Shown piece by piece: positions 1 through 12,100 of a stretch of 64,000 bases of DNA. Numbering within the stretch: the stretch's first letter is position 1; every line of letters starts with the position of its first letter. Under the pieces are notes generated by a model that was given only the letters and a program-made list of their open reading frames with translations, had not been told where the DNA came from and made no database searches. The DNA comes from Aquila chrysaetos chrysaetos. Its lineage: Eukaryota; Chordata; Aves; Accipitriformes; Accipitridae. A program made the translations under genes and the position numbers. Location of the stretch: assembly GCF_900496995.4 (NCBI RefSeq), contig NC_044005.1:17861363-17925362 (forward strand). Direction: 5' to 3'.

Positions 1-504
1 ACAACTTTACTGAAAAGACTGCAAATTTCGGATTTAACCTCTACAGAAAAATTGCAATGACACATGATAATAATGTAATCATTGCTCCCCTTTCTGTATC
101 AGCTCTCATGACTGCATATATGCTGGCTGCCAAAGGGGAAACACACAGACAAATAGTAAAAGGTCTAGACCTCCATGCTTTGAAGGACAGAGTGGATCGC
201 CATCATTTACCAGCTTTGTTTAAACAACTGAAAGATAACATCACAATGAATGAAGAACTTCTCCTTGTGCAAGGTACTCTTTCTTTTATCCAAAAGGACT
301 TCAGACTCAAGGAGTCTTTCCTCAATTTATCTAAGCAGTACTTTGATATGGAATTCCTGAGAGTGGACTTTCAAAACTTCACACAGGCAAAACGTGTCAT
401 AAATCAAAACATTAACAAAAGGACCAAAGGAAAAATTCCAGACCTTTTTGAAGAGCTTGACCGCCATAATAAACTGCTACTTGTGGACTACATTGTCTTT
501 AAAG
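1..504 (+). CDS. SERPINA10: SERPINA10 exon (partial at left edge)
   Basis: Open in frame from base 3 with no start needed; the ATG at 57 is internal ([10 protein letters not shown]). The exon ends at AAAG before GTAACT, splitting the Gly codon of FKGKW. It covers serpin helices A to F and strand s3A (ending LVDYIVFKG). Confidence 0.95.
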
Positions 505-3500
505 GTAACTGTTGTTTTTATTTTGCAAAATGATTATTTATTAGAAGAATCAGGACTCTAACTTCAGCTACATTAGCGGAAGTTTAAATGAATTCAGATG
601 TCCTGTTTTCTCTATGTCTCTATGTAGATTTACTTTCTTCTATTAGGTTTATTTAATAGGAAATTATTTTTCATGATAGGGAACCACAATTCTTCTATGC
701 TGTCTTCCACACAACAGTCTCAAAGAGAACAAAAAGCCCTGCATCAAACTATCTCAATCTGTCTCCGAATGATCCCTCTTCATGACTAAAGGGGATGTTT
801 AATTTTCATTCACCAATTAAAATGAAAAAGCCTTAATCATTATAGTTTTTGAATGCTGGATATTGGGCATAAAATCATTGACTGGTTTTACATAGTGCAC
901 AAAATCATGAAAACAAAAATATTTGACTAATATAGTGACTATTTCAGTCAAGAACCTTTTTCCCCGGAGGAACCAGAGTACCCCATTATATTACCTTATA
1001 GGGTGAGGGAAAGAAATAGCTGTGATGGGCAGAGACTGTTCTGTGGAGAGGTCCTCTATTGCCAAATATCTTATGCTCCTTTTCCTGTTGGAGTCTTTCT
1101 GACCGCTGGCTTAGAAGATAGATAAAGTGACTCCAAAAGGAGGTCCTGGCAATGACAGGGAGCCATAGCCCACCCTTTACTCTGAAACAGCCATACAGAA
1201 GCCAGAAACACCTGGTTAGGTAAAAAGCAAAGACAAAGAGCTAGGGTGACAAAGGGGATGAGGAATGCTGTGCGGAGAACACTCAGTCACAGCCACTACT
1301 CCAGTCCAAAGCACTCAGCACATGCCATCCATGGAAACCCCACTAAAATAAATGCACACATGAGAACAAAGAAAATCACCCCTTGGCCACACAGACTCCC
1401 TACGGACTAAGCTTATTCTTTCGTATTTACAAAAGTGCAGTTTGTCCAATGCCAAGGTTACCTTCCCTGGCAGAAAATCAGAGAAAAGAGATAAATGGCT
1501 GTGGCTATGTTTGAAAGCAACGGTAGAGATCAAAATCATTAGTACAGAAGAGGTCACATACCAGTGGCACCTTACAAGTCAGTGTACTGCTGAATCCCCA
1601 TCCAAAAGATTGTATAATGAATTTAAAAACAGGACATAGAACAGCTGGTAGAGAATTTCTGAGAAGGCGACACGTTAATAAAAGACGGATGCTCATATGG
1701 CATTCAGTAAACAAAATGGGTATCAGTTCTGAACTTGACTGGGAACTAATCAACCTTAGAAAAAGATGTCCCTTCTTTCCCTGCAAATGAAGGAGTTTGT
1801 TTTGTGGATTGCTTCCTTTTCCAGCTGGAAAAAATTTAAAGCATATACACTAAATATACTGCAGTTGTCATCCACTTATCCCAGACGCAACTGACATCCA
1901 TTTCAACTAGGTACAGAAAATACCCTATACTTTTTTTAAGTTAACTTCTGAACAAGTCTGAATGCACATAATTATTTAATTTCTTTCTTTCATCAGGCAA
2001 GTGGGTCTATCCATTTAATTCCGAATTCACAGAAATTGAGACTTTCCACATAAACAAATACAGAAGCGTACAGGTACCCATGATGTTCAAGTCAGATAAA
2101 GTTAATTCAACTTTTGATGAGAATTTAAGATGCACTGTGATAAAGCTACCCTACAAAGGGAAAGCCCACATGCTGATTGTCATCCCAGAAAAAGAGGGAG
2201 ATTACATGTCAATTGAAGACCATTTGACTACAGAGCTTGTGGAATCCTGGCTTGGAAACATGAAAACCAGGTATTGCTTTGACACCCATTGGCCTTAGTG
2301 TCTTTTATGTCTATTGCAGCAAAGCAACAAAGCACAACAAAGACTAGCTGGTCTTCCTAAGCCTTTTCACATGCTGGTGTCTCTGTGGCATTAGCTATCT
2401 ACAGAGTAGAGGTCCTTTAATGGCCCACCCACAGTCCAAGTGGCATGTGAAAGCTTCTGCTCTGAGGTAACAAGTCTGTGGTTCATCTTAGAAATGTCTG
2501 TCTGAGGGCATAGTCAATCTAGTCTTTCCAAATTCTTCCTTAGCCCTTCTCCCTCCTTAAATAGAGCACTACCAAGCAAAGTGCACAATAAATCTAGACA
2601 TGCAGTATATTGATTAAACCTTTCCTACCAGTGGAAATGCAAAGTAATGGATAAATTTGAATATGAAAATGTAAACCCAAATTATTCCTGTGAAATGTAA
2701 TTCCTGAAGTGACAATTCTTTTCACTGGTCAATAAATTAGTGTGTCACACCCTGGTATCAGAGCACTGTAAGTGCTGTTGGAAGTATTTTATACAGAGAA
2801 GGAAATTATTTCTAGCATCTTTGGCAGTCAACAGGTCTGAGATGATATTCTGCTAACCTAAATTCCAGCAGAGACTCTTTAGTTTTTGCCCCTTCTTTTT
2901 CTATGTAAAGCTTAATTCCTGAGTAGAGTGCATTTCAGCAGTCAAGTGGTCTACTATATAGTCTAAGTTTGCGTTGAACTTCTTTTTTTTTTTTCAAGCA
3001 GAAAAGTGGATATTTCATTTCCAAAGTTCAAACTAGAGCAAAAATACAAAATGAAGAAATTGCTTCATGCTCTTGGAATTAAAAATCTCTTTACACGTAC
3101 AGCAGATCTTAGTCATCTCACAGATCAAGGATACGTAGCAGTTTCACAGGTAAGCCTTCTAAAATTATTTCCTATTTGGATTATAATAGCATACAAATGG
3201 CCCGGCCAAGAGACTATGTCATATACACGTACAGGGACACTAATAGGAAAGGACCTCATTTGCCATGTGTATGCAATCTGCACACCTTAATCAGTATGGA
3301 TGCCACTTCAAGTATGAGGTGTGTAGAAGTAAGGGGCGATTACATTTCATATGTGTTCAACACCTTCCAAAGCTAACCCACCAGAGGAGGAAAGCTCTGC
3401 CTCAAGAATATGGTTGGCAGGGAAGGAGCACAATGAAACAAAAACTGTGAACAAGAAAGACATTGTAAATGACAGTCAAATGGCAAAAGCCAGAGCAAGG

Positions 3501-6164
3501 AAGGAAACCCAAAGAGGGAACCCCTCATACGCAGTCCAGAGACAGGTATTTTTGTTAACAAATAAGGAACTTTAGAAAGCTCAAATAATAAAATCTCAAA
3601 AATGTAACAGTGAGAAAGAGAAGCTGAAGCAGTCCTGCCTCTCCTGCTGCATACCTTGGCAGAGAAGAAACAGAATCTCACAGCAAACCATCGGCACAAC
3701 ACAGTTGTATTCCAACCCATACAGATGCTCCACTTCCTATGCTGAAACTTTGAAAGATCACTTAAACAGGCAAAAGCAAGGGTGGTGAATGGCCAAGAAG
3801 AGAGGAACACAGCCCCGTGGAAAAAGAGGAGGAGAAGATAACTCAGTACCACTATTTAAGAGAGAGCAAAAATTAATTTCAGAAGACTGATAGAAAACAG
3901 AGGCAGAATGAGAAGCAGAAAAGAATGGAAGAGAAAGGACTTGACAGTCACACCAATATCAGGAAGGAACAGGTCTATGTGACCAGAGATGTCCCATTAA
4001 GAAGAAACAGCTAGTCTATACAAAAGACAATTTGCTGATGATAGAAAATTAAGAGGTATGGTCAAAGAAAGAAGATAAGACATACCACAAAGAGAAACTG
4101 GTGACCTCAAGGACTGGACTGTGTGGAACAAGATGAAATGCAATTAATGATAAATGCAAATTCATACATTAAAGTAACAAAATTTCTGCAACAAGCTGGA
4201 TTTATAAACAGCTGAGGAAAACAAGGCTCAAATGAGCTCAATCTGACACAGGATTTAAAAACATAGCTTTATAAACCTATGTATAGAATTTATATAATGC
4301 AACTGCTTGTGACTGTACAGGGTTCTATAGCATTGATAAACTAGGACCATAACTTCAGGAGAGACTCCACAGAATCAAAGAATGGTTGAGGTTGGAAGAG
4401 ATCTCTGGAGGTCATCTGGTCCAACCCCCGCTGCTCAAGCAGGGTCACCTAGAGCTGGATGCTGAGGACCATGTCCAGACAGCTTTTGAGTATCCCCAAG
4501 GAGGAAGAATCCACAACTTCTCTGGGCAACCTGTGCCAGTGCTCAGTCACCCTCACAGTAAAAAAGTGTTTCTGATGTTCAGAGGGAACCTCCGGTGTTT
4601 CAGTCTGTGCCCATTGCCTCTGGTGCTGTCACTGGGCACCACTGAAAAGAGCCTGGCTCCATCTTCTTTGCACCCTCCCTTCTGGTATTTGTACCCTATC
4701 AGAAAGAATCCTTCTAAGCTATTGGTGCTGCTGTTACAAGTCTCCCTACACCAAATCCTTACAGAACAGAAGCCTTTGTGATTTGCCAAAACTGTTAATA
4801 GGTGGTATGATAAAAACTTCTATACAAGTTCCAAAAACTCTAAGCCCTGAACTACAGTTTTCCAAAATTGTGCTGGCTTAACAAAATAACCTTTCTGGGA
4901 AAACATAACATACTAAGAATAAATATTTAACAGACAAAATTGCAGTGATTTTCAGTTTGGTATAAACTATTTCACTTTTGGGAAGTACAATGGCAACCTG
5001 CAGCACTTTTCTCCCTTCCTCTTGATCATATAACTATTCCATGCTGATTCTCAGCAGTTAACTCTGTTGTGTTATCATGAAAAAAATCACCCTTGAATAG
5101 TGGCTGCTAACTGATATTAGAAGCAATATGTGCATCAGCTATAAAGTGCCAGAGGAGCATCCTGTCCCTGTGAATCATGATAGCTAGCTTCATTATTTAA
5201 GAATATTTAGCAGAGAGCTCAACACTGCTGAAGTCCTTCAACTGTCTTCACATAAATCATTCCTAGAATTAGGAGTCTGGGAATGCACTAGCTGACTAGG
5301 CAGTTCACCAATACAGACCCAAATACAGGGGAAGTACTGAGAGGTAAGTGCAGGCTGAAAGAACAAAACCAGAAAAGAACCAGATCCTGCCAGGCTGCAA
5401 TTTCAGTGGGAAGGGAAAGTCCTCAGCCCAACCCAGAATTGTACCTCATTGCTGTGCATATTTACTCTGTGTTACCAAATGTACAGTTTAGAAATATACA
5501 AGAAAAAAGCCAAGACCGGTACATTTGCCTAAGCTCTCACAAAATCAGCTGTGAATGTCATATCCAGCCAGTGAGTGTCCATGACTGATGAAAACACACC
5601 TCCCACTTTTGAGAAACTCTTCCTTGTACAGTCAGGTGTCAAAGAGGAGCACTACACAAATGCAATGGTTGCTTCATGCTACCAGTTGCAAGAACAAAAT
5701 CTCCCAGTGAAACCTAAACGTGGAAAAGCACAACACTACCTGAACTAGCATCCACACTGGATCATGGTCACAGTGGCTGTACTAACTCTTCTGCTGCTGA
5801 AGCAGACAGCATACGGGTCTACGAGTCTAACACACAGAGCTAGATTGCACAGACCTACTCATTTTAACCCTTAATAGAAGCCTACTTCAACTGAATGCCT
5901 TGCGCTTTGAAAAACATTCTTCACATTAATATTTATTTCTGTCACATATTTTATTTCTACATTGCATTTCAGGTTGTCCAAAAGGCAGTAATTGAAGTGG
6001 ATGAAGAAGGAACTGAGGCCACAGCAGCTACTGGGTCAGAAATAACTGCATTCACAGTGCCTCCTGTCATCAAAGTGGACCGACCGTTCCTTTTTATGAT
6101 TTTTGAAGAAACTTTTAAAACATTACTCTTCATTGGCAGGGTGGTTGATCCAACAGAAATGTGA
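1..6164 (+). CDS. SERPINA10: SERPINA10, protein Z-dependent protease inhibitor (5' partial, 4 exons)
   Basis: Secreted clade A serpin that, in known vertebrates, inhibits coagulation factor Xa with protein Z as cofactor, and also factor XIa. Join 1-504, 1997-2270, 3002-3149 and 5973-6164; all introns are GT-AG and the frame is continuous. About 371 residues are present; human is 444, so roughly the first 70 (signal peptide, acidic tail) lie upstream. Recognised from [11 protein letters not shown] at the start, the FKGKW motif across exons 1-2, FPKFKL in exon 3, and the hinge [17 protein letters not shown] with [10 protein letters not shown] in exon 4. As I recall the human numbering, the protein Z contacts Tyr240 (in NKYRSV) and Asp293 (in IEDHLT) are both kept. 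N-glycosylation sequons are NFT at the window start, NLS, NFT in QNFTQ, and NST in exon 2. The predicted P1-P1' is Phe-Thr. No frameshift or stop is seen, so the gene looks intact. Identification is from memory of the family. Confidence 0.95.
505..1996 (+). other. SERPINA10 intron
   Basis: GT-AG intron of 1492 bases. I see no gene or recognisable repeat; short open frames on both strands near 1315-1790 lack any family resemblance. Confidence 0.85.
1997..2270 (+). CDS. SERPINA10: SERPINA10 exon
   Basis: The acceptor TTTCATCAG precedes GCAAGTGGG (GKWVYPF) and the donor is CAG|GTATTG after MKTR. It encodes the s3A-s4C-sheet B region, with VPMMF, a kept Tyr in NKYRSV, and [14 protein letters not shown] containing the Asp equivalent to human Asp293. 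Confidence 0.95.
2271..3001 (+). other. SERPINA10 intron
   Basis: GT-AG intron of 731 bases with no recognisable element beyond the acceptor polypyrimidine tract. Confidence 0.85.
3002..3149 (+). CDS. SERPINA10: SERPINA10 exon
   Basis: A long pyrimidine tract and CAAGCAG precede the exon; the donor is CAG|GTAAGC. It encodes [17 protein letters not shown] and [16 protein letters not shown], the helix H to helix I part of the serpin fold. Length 148 bp is typical for this clade A exon. Confidence 0.95.
4029..4245 (+). mobile_element. Decayed CR1 LINE fragment (reverse transcriptase part)
   Basis: TTTGCTGATGATAGAAAATT resembles the CR1 catalytic FADDTKL segment. It is followed at the right spacing by words like TGCAAATTCATACATTAAAG and TTTCTGCAACAAGCTGG, which fit old avian CR1 consensus. 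It is heavily mutated, with no open frame. The left boundary is uncertain; similarity may extend into the purine-rich part. Confidence 0.55.
4366..4735 (-). mobile_element. CR1 LINE 3' fragment
   Basis: The plus strand reads CAGAATCAAAGAATGGTTGA then GGTCATCTGGTCCAACCCC, the reverse complement of a CR1 3' end. On the minus strand the ORF2 C-terminal text [17 protein letters not shown] is still readable. It is 5'-truncated, as usual, and is closely related to the copy at 51768-52515. Confidence 0.93.
5973..6164 (+). CDS. SERPINA10: SERPINA10 terminal coding exon with reactive centre loop
   Basis: Acceptor GCATTTCAG. It encodes 63 residues and TGA at 6162-6164. The hinge has Thr at P14 and small residues at P12-P9, as expected of an inhibitory serpin. 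The predicted P1 Phe codon is 6051-6053 and P1' Thr is 6054-6056. The end is [13 protein letters not shown], matching the serpin signature near the C-terminus. Confidence 0.95.
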   Translation, partial: VVQKAVIEVDEEGTEATAATGSEITAFTVPPVIKVDRPFLFMIFEETFKTLLFIGRVVDPTEM

Positions 6165-6169
6165 ATAAA
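6164..6169 (+). promoter_or_regulatory. Candidate poly(A) signal AATAAA overlapping the SERPINA10 stop
   Basis: AATAAA begins on the last base of the TGA stop. A GT-rich stretch follows at about 6171-6200. If used, the 3' UTR would be only about 15-30 bases. A second AATAAA at 6233-6238 is the alternative. Confidence 0.6.
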
Positions 6170-9100
6170 GGTGTCAGTTTCTATTCTGGGGTATGTAAGA
6201 GTCTTTATTTCTATTTTATTAACTTACATTAGAATAAAAAGACAGTGAAATATGAAAGTATGAAAACCTGTTTTCTCTCCAGCTAGCAGTAGGTCATTCT
6301 AGTAATACTTTATTAATGCCTAAGTAACAAGCTAAATTCACTAAAGCACGAAGTGACAAAAATGTGTCTTGTAAAACACAGTATGCAAATTAAAAAAAAA
6401 AACAACACAGAACTGAACTTTCAAAATTCAGCATTTTAGTGATAAGTCCGAGTGAAAACCAGAGATTCATATGCCAAAATATTAAGGAATTTCATTCCCA
6501 AACACTGCAGCTTGATATTCCTCAATGTTATCTTCTGTTGCAATGAGACTTAAGAACTTACTGACCTCAATGTCAGCAGAATTTTGCCACTTGTAAAAAC
6601 AGAAGCAGGATCAAGCCCTAAAAGAGAATTTACAGCCTTTGTCTAGAGATCTTTATTTTATTACTGTAGAAATGCACTGAGTCTATCATGAAGTCTGCAT
6701 CACCTGGAATGTGACCTCTTTCAAAGTATTCATTCAGATTATGAAATCACCTCCTCTTTTCAGCGTACATGATATGCCTGCTTTTAAAATATTCTTTCTA
6801 TTAAAGACAAAATAATTCTGCAAAGTAACTCAGGTATTCTGAACCTGAAAAATCTGAATCTGTACTACTTCATAACATCAAGCTGGGCCTTTCCTAAAAC
6901 CAGAATTTCTGCATGTATTATCATCTAGATATCAGGGTGAACTACATAACAGGACTCTATGCCTGAAGTAAGACAGACTTTGGTAGGAAAAAACCATACC
7001 TCCATAAAAGTGGAATAAATCTATTCACAGAGTTGATCTAAAATCCAGAAGGTATTGCCAAAATGTTTCAGAAAAATATTTTCGTGATCTAAATACAATT
7101 AATTTTATTCAAGTAGTGCAGCGATTCCAACAGAACAGCAAGATCTTGAACATTTAGTAAATTTCAGTCAGCAGCAGTCCTATATATAAAGTATGAAACA
7201 ATGCAAAAAAGCTACTTCTAGCCAACTATAACAGATCTAAGCATTACTCTACTTGCTCATACAGCCTTCATAAAATAGCTGCCCAAAAGGGGGCAGAAGA
7301 GTTTTCAAAATGATTTGGCATGGAAGCTTTAAAGGTATCTATCAGTAAATGCACACAGACAGACTCATCCACAAGAAAAGATACAAAAGGTACCTTACAG
7401 GGTACAGGCTGGTAAACATCTCTAAAAAACACTTCAGTTGTCATTAGATGTCTACCCACAGCAACGCAGACACTAGTGGAAGCCACTAACAAAAGGATTT
7501 AGCAGGCAGACTCTGGTATCTGACTAGACTACAAAAGTGCATCTAACCTAACTCCACATTGCAGTATGAATGTACCCAGAAAGAAAGAGAATCACTCCTT
7601 CTTGCCTCCGAATGATTAATAGGAGGAATGTTGCTGTAGAGAATGACCCAATTATCACTGTACAGTTGACCTCCAGCTGTTATTCTGAATGGCAGGTAGA
7701 AACAATGCTACAAAGGGTTCAAAAGTATTGGTGCTGTCCAACAGAAGTAACCCAGGAGTAAGCACCCCCATAAAAGATTGCTGGGATGAAGGTCTGTAGT
7801 GTGAAGGACTGATGAAAGTATACACGAGACACCAGGAATACTGAACAAGGAAGATGTGCAGACCAAAAAATGTCTAAACAGAGCATTTAAAGATTACATA
7901 GCAGGAATTTAATACATAGTAGAGTTATTTAGCGGAGCACGTGTTATCAGCATTAAATAAATTAATCAGTTAAAAAAGACAGACAAATGACAGCCAATAA
8001 GAAACAAATGACAGACTGTATACAGAACTCATTACATGCTTATTAAGGGGAGAAATAACTTGGATTCAAATTTCTGAACTTACTGGTTTTTCTGGATTGC
8101 TCTAGTAAAGTTATCTGAGGGTCAAACACAGTTTTGAGTTCTGTTCTGCAGCTGGGTACTGCTGGTCTGAGTTTGGTCCCTGGCAGAAGTCAGACTGAGA
8201 ACAGTGAGAAGTCTCCTGTGGCCCATGGGTGAGCAGCTGTAGCTGGCACGTTGAGTTAGTTGTCCCTGGGGAACTGGGAGTATCTGCTTTCACTAATGAG
8301 ACAAAAGCAGAACCTGGGAGGAGCCAGCATAGGTCATCTGTATATCTGCATCAATATTGCATGTTAAACATCATATTACTTGAAGAAGCTTTTAAAGAAA
8401 TCTGTGATTTACAACGTCCTATGCCAGGCTGCAGAACAAACCGAAAACCTGAGTGTTTCCACAGAATCCAAACGATGTCTGTGACTAAAGACAGAGAATA
8501 CACCTGAATCCAACTGCGGTGTAAGCAGCTTAGGAATTCAGACAGTAGAACACTGCTAAATCCAGGACACATTTTGTACTTCACACATGACAGCACACAT
8601 CTAGCATTATAACTATTCAAAATAAATACCTTCTATAGGTAAATGCTTTTATTTATTTTAATTATAAAAGATGCCCTGAGAATTATTTTTTTTCAAGAAC
8701 ATGCATGTACAGCACTGTCCTAGGTTTTATTTTGAGTAAATCATCATTCATATTTTTACATTATAAAAAGTAACCACACACGCATATGCATTCACAGATC
8801 AGATCATCTTTATCATACACCAATAAATTTTAAAAACCACATATTTCTGATACCAACATACTTATGCTGCTTCCATTTTGAAATAGAGAAGCTGACAATA
8901 GCTTCATAGGCTCTCTCTCAAGTATTGGCATAAATAGAACTTTTTAAAATAGAATTGCATGTTTTTCCACAGACAAATTTTGATAGAAACATTAGCATTA
9001 ATACAAACAAATGCAGATGACATCACTGAAGCATGATAGCTTGCAATAGCAGCTGATTAAAAACTAGAGTCATCATTATAAATTATTCAAGTGAAAATAC

Positions 9101-12100
9101 AATCTGAAATACTAAAAATTAAAACAAGTATTTATACAACGAAACTTATGAAATAAAACTTTTTTTTTTTACAGCATCTGGAGACATCTGCTTTTAGATT
9201 GCTTTGAAACTTACACAGGATTTTTATGAACTTTACTTAGTACTTGTAAAAACATTACCTCCAAATTCACAGCACAATGCTACTGAAGTTTACCTTTTTT
9301 TTATAGACTGATCAATGATTCTGGACTTTGGTCTTAAATTAGGTTTGAAGGTTCTTTAAAATGTGGGATTACTTTTTCATATTCAGAACAATTCCTTCTA
9401 TTTCTTGCATAAAACACGGGTGTTAAGAATTCCTAAAATTGTAAATAAGCCAATTAAGTAATGGATATGTGCATTCTAAATCCAAGAATCTGAACTACAA
9501 AGGTATAATTGAAGACAACAAAATCCTCTCTTTCGCTGCAGCAGTTAAGAGCACATAGCTGAAGTTGTATTTCATAACATTTCACTACAATGTTAGAATT
9601 CTGCAACCATTACGTCACTTATTGGAACATATTTTACAGATTGGGATTTTATTTAAAAGATTAAAAGTTTTAACATTGCAAGATGCATTTTATTCACTCC
9701 AGGCATTAGAGAGTCCCATCTGCTGCTCCCACCTTATCACACCAGAATGTTGCTTCCACCAGTCTCTGATTCCCTTCTTTTTCTGCCAGAAGCTCTAAGA
9801 GTTTGATTTTCTGTTTTTTCTTCATACAAAAGAAGAAACACACATAATATGTTGTTGCTATATTATTAAATAACATAACATAATAAATTGCTATTGCGTG
9901 CAACGTTTTAATATAATTCTTAGCTGACGTATTTTAAAACTTACTAGCGGCTCTACTGCACCCACTGAAAAAGCCAAATGGACACATTCTGAGGGCATTC
10001 TTCACAGGAAGGGTGTTTTTCTCCATTAAGTTTTCTACAGAAGGTCACGTAAAGATCCCTCTAAGTGAGATGGTTAAGGTAGTACAAGCAGTCTACTCAT
10101 GGCTACAAATAATGTCAGAGGTCTTCAGCTTAACCCATGATAAAATCTGGAGAAAGTGGAGATGGGGAAGGGGAGAAGCTAAGAGCTCTTTACAGTGTTA
10201 TTTCTAGGTCTTCTGTTGATCATGTCACTTGGGCAATTTCTGCACTTTTAATAGCCTTAATTTTTTAATCTTTAAATATACTGTTCTTCAACTTCGCAGA
10301 GTTGTAGCTATGTCACTTAACAACTGTTTGTAATGGTCGGAGATCTTTGGAAGAACAGGGCTTAACTTTTAGAACTCTGTGGAAATATCTGCATCAATAT
10401 TTTACAAGATCATTTACAAACAAAGCAAGATATTGTTCTGTTTTACCCTTTTAAAATTGCTGATGAAACCTTTCATGATCATACACCAGTGTTAGGATAC
10501 CTACTAGCTTCCTCTCAGAAATAGCACCTAAATCACATGCCAGTCCCACTGGACCTCAGAACTCTCACCAGAGTAAACGGTAGAAGGAAAACATGATTAG
10601 AAGCTGTAAGTAACCAACTCAAAGTGTAGTAGATCAGTGGCAGAACTACTTCATCTTGTGCTCAACTTCCTAAGCAATTTTATGACTGGATGAAAGATAC
10701 TACTATAAGATACTTATGTATGTAATTGTTACAACATGGTCACATACCAATGTGGATGTCTTAAAGGTCAGTTGTGGACATCTTAATAATAAATTGATAT
10801 CAGTATTTTATAAGAAATTTATTTCTATGCAACAATAAATCTACTCCCACTTTTTACAGGATGGAAAACCTGTACCCCTCATTCTTGAAGTAGGTTTTAA
10901 CTGAAAGTGAAATAAAATCAGGCACTATCTCTCTGTCTATAGGCAAGATGCAAAATTCTTAAATGCTGTCCATAAAGCTGGATATTTTTATTGATGAATC
11001 TATAAAATTCTGGAAAATAGTTTTATCCAATTGTGTATTGAAATCAGTCACATTACAGTAATGTAAACTCAAGCAAAACAGCAATTCTCATCCTAAAAGA
11101 AAATATCTCAATCTTATAAAAATGAAAACATTTAAAAGAAGATAATAAAACTACATAGCATAATAATACAAGATGGGACTACTTGATGGAACGCAGTGTT
11201 TATGAATCACGACAATTTCTGCACTAGGATGATTCATGATCTAACTGGCAACTCTTCAACAGTAAGTCAGAAAAGCACGTTTGCTCTGCAAATTGACTTA
11301 AGTAAGGTCTCTTGTGGGATGAAATACTCAACCAGTGCTCTTTGTGATTCCTTCCTATTCCATAAGGTGCTTAAAGCAGGTATTACTCTCTTTTGTGATT
11401 CCATTGAGTTATACGGGTGCATCTTTAGCATAATTCTTGCATTTTCTATTGCCTGAGTATTACCTAAGTTCTAGCAAATGACACTGAAGCTAAAGGTCAT
11501 TTTCTTGTCACCTGCTTGTGAGCACTGGATCAGGATTTACTGAGATTTTTTTTTCTTGAATCTACATTATTTTCAAAAAGAAAGAATATTTTAATTGGCA
11601 CACACATCTCTGAAATGGGACAAACGAAACATTAGAACTCATGAGTACGGTAAGTGAAGACCTCAGTTCTCCACCAAGGTAACTTTGGGTTTTTGAAAAA
11701 TTCCTGTAACAACATGAATATATGAAATCAGAAATTCTTCATCCCTGCAAACTGCGCTATATTGTCAAAAGTGAACATGTCAATATTCAGTAGAGCAGTT
11801 TTATGGAAAAGACTACACTTAAGCAATTAAATAATATTTTGTCCAAACATACATCACTTTGAACTAAGAATCTTTAATTACATCGGTTGATATTTTAATA
11901 ATTAAACAACATATTACTGCCCAATCTTCCATTCTTCAAAACCACACATAATTACTTAGGAAAAGAAACATATTAGAAGTTACCTTATTCATGTTGCAGA
12001 GTCAATAAACTAAAAGTTAGGACTTGCCAGAATTAAGATTGTCAGTGCAATGTTTAACCAGCACATGTGTAAATTTATATGATGATGTAGTCTAAATATA

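Larger units (their letters stand above)
3150..5972 (+). other. SERPINA10 intron with two CR1 fragments
   Basis: GT-AG intron of 2.8 kb. The left part (about 3400-4000) is strongly purine-rich on + and holds a long antisense open frame I consider fortuitous. It contains an old CR1 at about 4029-4245 (+) and a younger one at about 4366-4735 (-). Nothing is recognised at 4740-5972. Confidence 0.8.

Noticed and set aside
3373..3852. Minus-strand open frame of 159 codons in SERPINA10 intron 3
   Set aside because: The plus strand here is purine-rich, so the minus strand is poor in A and therefore in stop codons. The frame has no domain, no signal of splicing and a biased composition.
9301..9360. 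Minus-strand acceptor-like site with PKSR text as the last PPP4R4 exon
   Set aside because: The polypyrimidine tract is weak and the peptide similarity is only three residues; too little to call.
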